Assembly (NCBI GenBank): GCA_011009095.1
Contig: VTPC01090897.1
Coordinates: forward strand, 108,732 to 172,731
Direction: 5' to 3'
DNA from: Ignelater luminosus
Lineage: Eukaryota; Arthropoda; Insecta; Coleoptera; Elateridae
DNA length: 64,000 nucleotides
A program made the translations under genes and the position numbers. This document shows, in pieces, positions 36,590 through 47,095 of the stretch (position 1 is the first letter of the stretch; every line of letters starts with the position of its first letter). Under the pieces are notes generated by a model, which was not told the origin of the DNA, made no database searches, and was given only the letters and a program-made list of their open reading frames with translations.

Positions 36590-38040
36590 ATGATGTTCTT
36601 TTACTATCTGACTTTTTCTATGCGGATTCTAACTTCCTTGCTAATATCACAACTATCATTTAGCTTACAACCAAGATACTTGACATTGTTGCTCTCCATA
36701 AGCTGTGATAATTTCTGGCTGTATTGGCGTTTTACTGATTATCATAATTTATCTTTGCGGTGTTGAGCTTTAATCTATGTTTATCACAAACTTCGGTAAC
36801 TCTATTAATTAGTTGTTAAAGTTTTTCGTAACTGCTTGCAATCAATACGGTGTCATTTGCATACCTTACGTTATTAATGTTAACGCCATTGAATTTAACA
36901 CCACAATTTATACTTTTTAGTGCTTGCATAAAGATAAATTCAGAGTAGATGTTGAATATAAGGGAGGGATAAAATTTTTTGTATCTACACCTCTTCAGAA
37001 GTATTCTGACAAACTCTGATGTTTGGCCGTTGGTGCCAGTCAAGATTTTTCATGATTCGGAGATCTTTATCGTCAATGCCTACTTGTTGGAGAAAGGTAA
37101 CCATTTTATTGTATTTCGCTGGATCAAAAGCTTTTTCAAAATCAATCAAACACAAGTAAACATCTCTACATCTCTGTACAATGACTTGGATACCGAATAG
37201 CCCTTTTCTAGTTCTAAGATGGCCCATTAAATTTATTGTTTGATACTCACTATAGTTTTCCCATTCACTTTTTTTGGAATTGCTACAAAGGTTGACAGCA
37301 GCCAATCTGTTGGTATGTAGCCTGCCTCATAGATTTTGTTTAGAGAATGCAAGAGAGATTTTTTCTCCTGTCGTTTCCTCTTTTATTTCCAGGTCGGGTC
37401 TTTCATCATTAAATAGGTTTTCAATATATTTATTCCATCTGTCCATTTGATCTGAGTCTGTGATGATTAGTTTGCCGTTTCTGTCGACGATGTTATTTGC
37501 GTATTTGTTGCACTGACCCGTTACCTCTTTTATTTATTTATTTTTTTTGGTTAAATGTATCATGTCTTTGTTTTCTAAATATGCTTCCCTTGCAACCCGT
37601 ATTTTTCTCTTAGTTTTTCTTCTTAATTCGTTTATATATTTCTATGTTTTGACTCTTGTATTTTAGTTTCCCCTCCATTAAGTTCAGGAACTCGTCATTC
37701 GTCCACTGCTGATTTTTTTCTATTGACACCTTTCAAGTTTGAAGTTGAGTTGCTTATAACAGATTTGATTTGCTTCCCATGATCCTCAATGCTTTTTTGT
37801 TGTTTGGTGTCCTTAGAATCTCTCTGTAAATTATTTGTTACTTCTTGGCTGTTGTTTTTAACGTCATTCATGTCCAATTTGTTAGCGGACTGTCGTTGTT
37901 TTATTCGTTTAAGCTTTAGTTTTAAAAATCCAACTAGCAGCTTGGGAAAAAGAAAAGTTCTATCTAATTTCACAGAATTTCTGTAACGTTCGCTGGTTGT
38001 TATGAAATCGAAATATACGTTATTACGGAATAGCAAGCTC
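36590..38040 (-). pseudogene. Decayed RTE-like LINE, linker and reverse transcriptase
   Basis: Read on the minus strand from 38036 downward. A Lys-rich linker between endonuclease and RT (SIEDHGKQIKSVISNSTSNL, near 37800-37740) comes first, continuing into DEFLNLMEGKLKYKSQN near 37690-37640. Then VTGQCNKYANNIVDRNGKL and SDQMDRWNKYIENLF (about 37530-37410). The RT domain shows CLIDFEKAFD (about 37160-37121), LLFNIYSE-like LIFNIYSEFIF (about 36950) and YANDTVLIA (36866-36840) in place of YADDTVLIA. Two of three palm motifs are present but altered (NDT for DDT) and the frame is interrupted several times. The order and wording resemble insect RTE-clade ORF2; clade assignment is less certain than the LINE call. 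Confidence 0.75.
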
Positions 38041-38660
38041 TAATATGGGGTTGCTCTACACACACGAATACATTTAAATTTGGACTGAGCGAGATGCTTA
38101 TCTTTGGATTTTGGAAAACGTCACAGAGAGCGTCCCATCTAATGACATTACGCTCTCTACTATCCTTGTAATAGTAACATCCTTCGTCCAAAAAAATTAA
38201 ACTCGCGCGATTATGTTTGTTTGGTTCATGTCACAGCCTCCAGCACCTGCAGGCCAATAATGGTCCCGCCAACCCCTTTCCCCTCCGATCTTATATGCGT
38301 AGTTATTACTAAGGGGGAAACACACCGAGCCGTAGAGATTTTTTCTACCGTACGGCTTCCTTCGCCCTTCCTAATATATCCTTCCAAATAACACCACTTC
38401 TGTTACCTCGTCTTCGCACCCATTTCTTTTTAATTAATTATGAATCGTTTTTCCAGATATATTTTTTTCGTTTTCTGCTAGCTGACCTGATCGGCCTGGG
38501 TTTACGCTTCGTGAGGATACCGTGCCTAACGCCTTGTCGCCGGCAAACGAGATGTGTCTACATGGAACGATCCCGGGCGAAATAATTGGTTCCTGTACCA
38601 AAGATTTCGCATCTATAGAAGCCCCATGGCAGCTCTCTTACTCGAGCAAGGTAGCTCAAC
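38041..38660. other. Unassigned sequence between two LINE remnants
   Basis: GC-richer than average, with CpG-containing stretches near 38330-38370 and 38500-38560. It may include the decayed 5' end of the minus-strand LINE or the middle of the plus-strand LINE that follows; no motif could be read. Confidence 0.4.
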
Positions 38661-38678
38661 GGACGTCCTACGGCTAGT

Positions 38679-39242
38679 ATGATTTTTCACACCCATACAG
38701 TCGATTGTGCAATAAATCACACTGACCGAATAATATCTGGATGTTTAAAACCCACTCCAACAGAAAAAATCTACCCCATCATAGGCATTGCCCCTCCATC
38801 TATTAGAAAGGAGATTGCTTTGAAAGTTGAGAACAAGAAGCAAGCAACTTGTTTGGACAACAGATGAAAATCTTGGAAAAGCTTTATAAATCTCATGGAT
38901 GTACTTGAAACCACTGCCGGACGACGCCTCTATCAGCTGTTGCAGGCGTCTTCCCTTACTGAGGGCTTGGAACCAAGAGAGGAGCTAGCTGCAGGCAGCC
39001 AGTTACCACATTCTACTTGGAGAGCCCTCAACAGGCTCAGAACCAACACTTCGCACTATGCAGAGAATGATATATATGGATGTGGAGAAACACAAGACGC
39101 TGAGCACCTACTGGTCTGCCTAGACTTAGGGGAAGACTGCATAACAGAGCCATCCTTGTGCCTCAATATTGGTGGAATACCATTTGATTTTACCTGTGAT
39201 CCGGACAGAGTAATTACCACACCGGGTACTGTTCTGTATTGA
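38679..39242 (+). pseudogene. 3' end of a second LINE ORF2 (C-terminal domain)
   Basis: Two + strand frames (38679-38867 and 38895-39242) carry the C-terminal region common to many insect LINE ORF2 proteins: RIISGCLKPTPTEKIYPIIG with IAPPSIRKEIA next to it, then TWRALNRLRTNTSHYAEN followed by a Cys/His cluster, CGETQDAEHLLVC. In intact relatives the two parts are joined in one frame; here they are separated by a short stretch with a frame change. The orientation is opposite to the RTE-like relic at 36590-38040, so this is a separate insertion. The reverse transcriptase domain itself is absent. Confidence 0.75.
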
Positions 39243-40499
39243 TCATTCTGGCCTTCTTGGTTTCTGCTCAATACCGATACTGGAAAACCAGCTGCCGATT
39301 TTCAGTACAATACTTATTTAATGGCGGTGTTTACTAGCCGTCGTTAGATTTTTGTGATATTTATTGCATACCAACGCGTCACTATTGATCTGACCACATC
39401 CCGATAGGGACTACTTAATTGGCTTAGCCTTATTTGCAGGTAACCTACCAATTTGTAGGTCATTCGCTGTCCGCCATCTGCGACCCGTCCGGTAGCTGAG
39501 GCCCGCCCCGAAAGAGAACAATTTGATTGTATAATCTACTTCCAGTGAAGTTTCATGCATCATTAAATTAATATCCTTGATACTCATTTTGAGGAAAAGT
39601 CATGTTTAAATCAGGAATCAATCTTAGTTTTCTTTCTTTTTTTTTAGTTGTGATTCAACATTAGTTTTGTACTTGTTTACCTTTTATAGTTGTTACTTTT
39701 GATTAATCGAGCATAAGAAACAAATACGTATGGATTTAAAGAGCCGGAGCCACCTGATTAACTTAAAAAGTTAGTATGCTAAAAAGCTTGATTGAATCAA
39801 AAAAGCGTCCGACTCGAAAAGCTCGATTGATTTCAGCGTATCTGCAGTTGAGCTCATAAATTCAACCCATAGACTTTTAAAATACCCAGATATCATCTCA
39901 AAGGCAAATCCCCATCCGAGCAGGATTCAATACAAAATTTCAACCCCTACGCATAATTGTATCGAGCGTACAGGACTGCATAATGAGAAGGGTTTGACTC
40001 TTAACCGCCGTGTTTGGTAAAGACCGCACAAGATTATACCGTCTTACCCATGAAGACTTACGGTCTACTAGTTTGGTTCATTTCTTACGACTTTTACTGT
40101 AACCGCCGTAAAGATTTAGATTGGGAAATAAAACATTATTGTCCCCCAGCATAATTACGCACTAATGCAGAATCGGTAAAGCTAGTAAATTTCCAATGCA
40201 AATTAACAGTAGCTGACCATAAAACCTAATGAAATTAATATTTTAAAACGCCATAACGCTAAAAATGCTCGTCGTAACTGATTAACTTAAATTAATCGAG
40301 AAATTTAAATTGAGTTTCTTTAATGCTTACATATATCGATTTGGCAGTTTCCATTTACTCCACGTGGGACTATTCTTAATATCTGGACGATGACATATTA
40401 AATTGGTTTCTCTGTTTTTTCTTGGCCTCTCGCTGCAGGTTATACATATAGGAAACTAAGAATTAATCGAATAGAATAAGTCCCGAAGGCTGTAAAAAC
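39243..40499. other. Intergenic; possible LINE 3' UTR at its start
   Basis: The first 280 bases, up to about 39520, are GC-richer and may be the 3' untranslated part of the LINE. The rest is AT-rich with no gene. Confidence 0.4.
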
Positions 40500-41665
40500 A
40501 TATTTAACAAATAGACATTTTGGAATTTAAATCAACCATTCGACAGATGTTTTGGAAAGGAATATTCGTAAATATTAATATATGTTAATTATCTATTCTA
40601 GGACCAGTAGCTTTATATAGCAAGCAACAATTTAAACATTTAATAGGGCTAGATTTTTCTTAATGATTGTCTTACATGAGCACGGCGATGAAATATTATA
40701 ATAAATGGAGCTTAATTAAAACGTTTGTAATTGGAATTTAAGTGGGGAATTAATTATTTTTTAAAGGTTTATTAATTATTGTTATTATTGCAGACCCCCT
40801 TAATGTAAGATAGAGAAACCAAGCACAAGTTTGTTGGAAATACCTGTCGAGATTTGTAGTGCAATAAATTGTAATAAATAAGCGCCATTTATTTTACATT
40901 TGTAAAGTCCTTTTCTTGTCTTAGCTGGGACTAATGCTAAATAATCACCCAGGGGTTTAGCAAAGAGTATTTATCTTTGCCAGGAATTATTATAATTAGT
41001 CCCATTTTTATTCTGTGTTGTTGTTTGTATTAAATTTTAAGGAAGATTTATTCATTATTAAAGGGAGAAATTAATAACAACTGCAAGGCCAATTAATATA
41101 TGTAACATTTGAAATTTTTAATAGCCCTACCATATGGTACATTATTTGAATTTTTAAGATACCATGAAGGTCTAACTGTAATTCTGCAAGAAGACGTTAT
41201 GATATTAATTATCATTTTATCTTCTAAAAATTTACAATTTTGTTTTATTTAGAATTTCAAAGAATCAGTATTTGTGCTAGCATTAAAATCTCCACCTCAA
41301 GTAAAACAAACTCTTTATTAAACCTCAAACACTTAAATGTGTCAAAGATAACACAACATTAATCGGCCAATGGTGATCACGGAATGTTGGATTGTTTTGA
41401 TAAGGAATTAAGAGAGGCCGCCAGAAAAAGGACGACTGCCCAATCAATTAACACACGCGATATCATCTTCAGCAGCTGCCACTACTTAAAAGGTTGTTAG
41501 GCCGCCCCCGTACTGGAGGCTGTGTGTATTTTTTGGGTGGGGGTGTAACCGTCAAGGGAGTCAACATAAGAATAACCTAAGGAGGACCGCGGTCAACTTC
41601 TCATGACCCCGCGGCCTTCACCTGTGTCCGCGTAAAATGAAGGTGGTACGCATCACGGCCGGTAA
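40500..41665. promoter_or_regulatory. Enhancer-like non-coding block
   Basis: No open frame of interest. The block combines homeodomain-type cores (GGGAATTAATTATTTTTTAA near 40744), a TTTATT/AATAAA-rich stretch at 40860-40900, and at 41395-41660 a more GC-balanced region with an E-box (CAGCTGCC near 41472), a CACCTGT site near 41620 and paired CCGCGG motifs near 41588 and 41611. The mixture of site types and absence of repeat character is what insect developmental enhancers often look like. This is an inference from composition only. Confidence 0.25.
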
Positions 41666-42571
41666 CTCTTATATGATGATAAACTTTCTCATACGAATAT
41701 GTGTACTATGTGTGCGAGTGCGTGCAATTTAAGTTTTGGAAGATTAATGTTAGAAATTCTAGACACGATTTACCAAATAAATTACGATTGCCGAACCTAG
41801 TTTTTTTCAGAATCGTCTTTCGCTCTTTATGAGGTATTGCACAAAAGAATATTGATTGCTTACACACTTTTCTGATATTAAGTATATTAAATAAACGAAT
41901 TAATCATTATTTTTTTCTTAATAATTTCGTCAAGATCATAAATTTAAAGAATGGCAGCGGTAGCAGAAAATCTAGGTCATATTCTTTTGCTTAGACACGA
42001 AATATGTCTAAACGATGCTAAAACTTAAAAAAAATTTAAAAATGACAGAAAGCAAAGATATAACAGATATAATGAAGAGAGGTGCGATTATTGTGTTTCC
42101 CAAATACTCTTGTGACCTCTACCTACTATAATATGTCAGACATGGTAAGCATTATTGCAAAAGTTCCATTTGAGAATCTTAAAATCACAGTTAGATGGTT
42201 TTATAATGTCGTAGAAAAATAGGCACAAAAAGCCTGTAACTTTATTTTAATGCTTAAAACTCAAATTAGCAATATCAAAGAAAAATACACTGGTATATGA
42301 CTAAACTGTCTTATCCTTGTATTAGATAATAAAATTTTGGATTTCAATAGTTTCAGGAATTATTTTAAAAGTGTTCAAAAGAATATACAAAGCTCAAATG
42401 TTGATAGGATGATAAGGCACTGCACTTTTAGTAACCAAACTAAATTAATGTAAGTTTGTTTCTTTACCATAACCAACTGAATGTTTAACACGTTCGCTAC
42501 CAGGGGTCATTTTGAATCTCGACCACACAGACCAGATATATATTTTTTTTCAAAGTGCCTGAAAATATAAG

Positions 42572-44168
42572 TTATGCACTAGGATATACATGTTTGGTAA
42601 CACAAAAACTTTTAGGCGCTATTTTCATGGTAGTGTTTAAAGCGTGGGTCAACACAAAGTCCAATGGAATTACCTTCTTTGTCTTTACAAATGTCACATA
42701 CATAAAATGTCTGTGTTTCGTTTTCTTTACAGAACAAATTCTACATCTTACCCGTTTTACAATTTTTTTTGGATAATGGTTTCTACCTTCTACCCTGTTC
42801 TGGGGTATATTTTCATTCCCTGATTTCAACAACTCCGATATTACCATATCTCGAAATTTCAAATAACTGATCTTTTTTGGTTGAATTATATTATATATGT
42901 AAGTACTGTTCCATAAACAAATATCTGCCAAATGAAAAAATACTTTTAGGTACCAACGAATAGTCTTTCTAGGTGTTGTATAATAAGAAACCGTTTGATC
43001 GCATCTATCAACTCCTGACATGAACTTGTTATAATCAGTTATTGCATTTGTTTTATTCTAATGAGGAAATTCGGCTAGCTTTACACTATTATAATAGTTA
43101 TCTAAATAGATATCGTTCTGCTAGTAATGTTACAACTGAGTGGGCATGCCCGATTTCATTGGTGACGGTTCCTTTTCCTGAGTAAATTAAAATCTCTAGT
43201 ACAAATCCATCGGGGGTACAAAGTTCATAAAGCTTGATCCCATACTTGGCACTTTTGTTAGGTATATACTGGCGAAACATTAAACGCCCACGCCATAGTA
43301 GCAAAGCCTCATCCAAAGACAAATTTTTTCCTGGATCAAAAAATGGAACGAATATTTTGTAAGATATGCTCGAGAACTTGATCAATCTTATGTAAACGGG
43401 AAGTCATGTCATCATCTGTTTTGTAAAAACATAAACATCGCAAAATAGTTTCAAACCGGTTTCTTGGCATGGTTTTGCCAAAAACTGGGTGGTGATAGAT
43501 AGAGTTTTTGCGCCAATATTGTTTTAGACATGGCATTGATATATTGCCCATTATAAAACATAATCCAAGAAAACAACGAATTTCATCAGGATTGGTTTCT
43601 TTCCAGTTTTTCATAGCTGAATGCCTTGATACATTTTTATCCCTGAGAAATTGTGCGCGAAGATTAACCCAGTTAAAAATCTTGGCAAATAGTGCGCCAT
43701 CAAAGACAATTTCAAACAATTGCTTGGGCGTGGTTGTAACTGGAATATTAATTTTCAGTCCCTCTTGCTCCACGAAGTCGTTAAAAATGTTGGCTCACAA
43801 TCGATATCAATCCACTCATCTTCACTTTCGCCCAGCCTAATATCTTCTTCTTGGCGTTCGTTTTGGATAGAGTCAGTCTGTTCTCCACCGGACAGAATCT
43901 CTGGATTTTGACAAATACCCGTTTCATTTTTGTCTGACACTACTTCTTGATCACTTGAATCTGATTCTGACGAAGCTGATGTTGGTTGGTAACTGCTGCC
44001 TGAATCCGAAAACATCTCTGGAATTCCTTCAGAACTATCCGATTCCGATTCCGATTCCGATTCCCCCATCATGATCCGATCAACCTCCTCTTGTAGTTCC
44101 TTAGGTGTCAAGCGACGAGCCATTTTTTCAAAGATCCAAAACGTGTTATGAATAATTTCCTGTAACAT
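42572..44168 (-). pseudogene. piggyBac-like transposase, broken
   Basis: Relic of a DDD transposase that would cut and paste the element at TTAA. The N-terminus (ATG at 44166-44168, or more likely MARRLTPKELQEE from 44123) is acidic and Ser/Glu-rich. The core follows with FNWVNLRAQFLRDKNVS and WKETNPDEIRCFLGLCFIMG, the first catalytic block NLSLDEALLLWRGRLMFRQY, the second as DNYYNSVKLAEF, and the third as MSGVDRCDQTVSYYTTPRKT; all three Asp are readable. The C-terminus retains a partial Cys motif (RCRICSVKKTKHRH). Frame changes occur near 43770 (one base lost), near 43345 (one T extra in a T run) and near 43100. Roughly 90-110 codons between the second and third blocks are missing. It cannot encode active enzyme. 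Confidence 0.9.
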
Positions 44169-44674
44169 ATTTTTTATTTGGTTATTTTTTTACCATTTGA
44201 AGTTCACTTTTCACACGCAGTACCACTTATACAACACAGGAGACACATTTAGAATTTTTGAAATAAAACAATACTTGTTATTATTCAATGTAATACATTT
44301 TATCCTAACCCTACTTTTTGTAAAAATAAATAAAGTTGATCAAATTAATTAAACTATCGCACAATTGACTATTACTATTGCAAGAAACTATTGAAATACA
44401 CAAGATAATAACAAGAAAATAAAAAATTACTTACCAGAATTGCAAAAATACACCATTCAGACGGGACACTAACGCACGTGTTTCACAGTAAATAAACCAA
44501 TAAAATAATAAGCTAGACAGAGACCATCCGGCTACCATATGAGCCGATGCCTTATATAGACCGTGTGCGAAGATGAAATCGCTATCATAGACCGTGTGTT
44601 TTTAAACTTACATTTAGTTTAGTAGTGTAGTAGAACTCATATATGAGCCGGCCGTCCATTTTAAAAATTAGCAT

Positions 44675-44690
44675 GGCTCATATATGAGCC
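44675..44690. repeat. Subterminal palindrome of the piggyBac-like element
   Basis: GGCTCATATATGAGCC is a perfect 16-bp palindrome 17 bp inside the right terminus; related motifs lie at about 44536-44546 and 44637-44650. Subterminal repeats of this kind are usually transposase contact sites. Confidence 0.7.
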
Positions 44691-44711
44691 GCTTGGTAGC
44701 GAACGTGTTAA

Positions 44712-45120
44712 ATGTTAATGCATTCTGTCACATCGCAGAAACCTGTAACAATTCGAAATCCTAACAAAAGTTGCATTTAATTTAGAGATGGTAACATTTT
44801 TTATTAATTGCTAGGTCTCTTTTTTTCAGAAATTTGCCAAACACTACACTTCAAACAGCTCACACCAAGAGTCACTAGTCTGAAGGGATGAAATATTTTA
44901 ACAATTAACACCAAGGTTTTTCTTGTCAGGTAAGATTTAAACATTTCTTAAACTTACACAGCATTGGTTCGGTCTCCAATTAGAGATTGCTTATGTCCAA
45001 CTTTTCTTAAATCTAATCTTACAAATGCTTTAAGAGGGAATTTTTTTCTGCACTAATATATGAAGCAAACTTGAAATCTAACAGCCAATTTTCTTATTTG
45101 TGTTCCACAATCAATGATTA
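44712..45120. other. Intergenic, no gene seen
   Basis: AT-rich flank of the piggyBac-like element; nothing recognised. Confidence 0.5.
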
Positions 45121-47095
45121 GTTTACAAAGAAACAAACAAACTCCGCTCCACTACACCGACTTTCTTTTAACTTTCTTTCAACTTCAACAACGAACAAGT
45201 TGTCCTTTAAAGGGTGACGCAAGGTCGGGCTTTGCTCTCCATTAACTTTCTTTTCAAATGCTAAACACGAACACAGGTTAGACAACCAATCAAATTCAAA
45301 CTTCCACTAATTATTTTAAGAGAGTTGAGTACAAATGCAGTTTTAGTCCTCCAAAAGATCACCTATGGTGAACCCATATTTGAACTTCTTGAAAAAGCTG
45401 CATAAATTCGAGCTCGGTTAGCTGTGCCTTTCATTATTTTGTTTAACAGATCTAAGCACGAACGTGGGTTGGGCTTTCATTAACCATTTTAGGAGAGCTA
45501 AACACAAACACGAATTCGGTTCCATACCCACTTCAACAGGCCACTTACGGCGCACCGATGTCGGGTTTCTTGAATAAGCGGAACATGAATACTGGTCCAT
45601 TAACTTTCTTAATATATCTAAACATTAGCACGGGCCAAGGCGCTCGCAAGAATTTTCCCAGGGGGGGGGGGGAGAGCAAAATAAAGATTTCCGTCCAATT
45701 CCATGCTAAAATTATTTTTTAAATATACATTTAATTGTTTTTGCAAGGCAGGGGGGCAAATGACCCCCCTTGTCCCCCTTCCAGGCGCCCTTGAGCACGG
45801 GTCGAGGTATTAACCTACTTAAAAAAGAGTCGAGTTTTGTCCTCCATTATTCTTCTTATGATAGCTATACATAAATGAGAACAGGGGTGGAGTCTCGCTC
45901 TAGCCAGTTTATGGCTTTATTCAAGAAATCAAAAATTCGAGTCCGTTATTTTCCCAACGGGCAAATTCACAAGCGGCACATACTTCATAGGAAAAGCCTA
46001 AAGTGCAATGTACTTCTAATAAAAGCTATTGAGCTACTATCTTTAGTGTTTACTCGGCCAAACATATTTGATAAGCATCCGATTTGTTGCCATTTCAAAA
46101 AACTGATAACTTGAGTAAGCTTTATAAAGCAAACTATCACTAGATGTTGCGAACTACAACGAGTTAGCTGTTTTCAGTTAGTACCATGTTAAATACCTTT
46201 TAAAATCTAGTGAGTACCTAATTCTCTAATGATCGATGCAGTGCCAAAATAAAATAATTGAGAAGGCTTATTGAAATTTGCTCGAAAGTGCTATAGTCAA
46301 AAATATTCTAAGATCGGTAGTCTCTTATTATTTAAGGTTGCTTTAAAAGTAACGGTCAGGAAAACATTAGAAGAGCAAATTCGTGCTTTGTAAAAATATT
46401 TTTATGACAGCTTGTACCAATTACATTAATCGGTGGAGCTAAATGCAAATGATAAAACAGACAATGATTTCCCATTAGGGAATTGTTTTTAGCTCTGAAG
46501 AAGCTTTGGCCACCGGAGGTGGTCTTTTGACTGGCGTACACCCATGATATTTATCTTGAGCGACTTACCATAGCCGTAGTAGTAATACAAAACTTCAGTT
46601 GTTATCTAGAAAAGCAAGAAACAAACCTTAACGAGTGGAATGAGCAATGAAATACTGCAATAAATCAAGAAAGAGAAAGTTTAAATGAAGTCCAAAGTTG
46701 ATCTCTACTATCAAAACTACAGCTGTAACAGCTCTGTTCCGCCATCTTTCAGTCGACGAGCCGCTAAAGCGATCCTCTTCTTTAACTCTCCGGAGTAAAA
46801 ATAAGTGTGATCGCCTGTGGTAACCACCAATCGAAGTCAGCTTTGTTCAAAACAGGTTGGGCTGCTTCTCTATTATAAAAAGTCAACACAAAAGAGTCCA
46901 CCAGCGAGCAACTTTCGGTAGCCCAAGTTTGGGTAGTAGCTTGCAACGGGCCTCTTACAATGGTCCAAATTCTTTGGCCTTTGCCTTCTATTGACTTTTC
47001 TCGGAAAGCTAAAACAAGTCGGGCTGCACCCCTCTACCCTTGTACGAGATAGAAAGACGCGAAAATCTGAGTCTGCCACAGGGCACATTACGTCC
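45121..47095. repeat. Degenerate repeat field with recurring CTAAACACGAACACGGGT-like core
   Basis: Loose copies of a motif combining CATTAACTTTCTTTT, a GAGAGCTAAACACGAACAC core and GGGTTGGGCT recur near 45241, 45308, 45432, 45477, 45598 and 45796. More diverged versions lie near 46780 and 46990. Spacing is irregular (45-200 bp), so this is a decayed tandem or clustered repeat. The short open frames inside it are not supported as genes. The stretch 46120-46740 shows little of the motif. Confidence 0.55.
45635..45793. mobile_element. hAT-like MITE with poly-G and poly-C arms
   Basis: A 159-bp insertion flanked by an 8-bp direct repeat AGCACGGG (45627-45634 and 45794-45801), the target duplication length of hAT elements. 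The ends are imperfect inverted repeats, CCAAGGCGCT on the left and CAAGGGCGCC read inward on the right. Inside, a run of 12 G (45661-45672) on the left is mirrored by GGGGGGCAAATGACCCCCC and a run of C on the right. No coding capacity. It sits inside the core motif of the surrounding repeat field and is therefore younger than it. Confidence 0.75.

Larger units (their letters stand above)
42489..44707 (-). mobile_element. piggyBac-like transposon, internally deleted
   Basis: A 2219-bp element flanked by TTAA at 42485-42488 and 44708-44711, the piggyBac target duplication. The ends are 14-bp inverted repeats, CACGTTCGCTACCA (42489-42502) and its complement (44694-44707). The transposase side (right end) also has three subterminal copies of CATATGAGCCG or a variant (about 44536, 44639 and 44677), one forming the palindrome GGCTCATATATGAGCC at 44675-44690. 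The left end lacks them. The transposase remnant is on the minus strand and ends only about 80 bp from the left terminus. Confidence 0.92.

Noticed and set aside
42555-42776. + strand open frames overlapping the piggyBac-like transposase
   Set aside because: They are antisense shadows of the transposase remnant.
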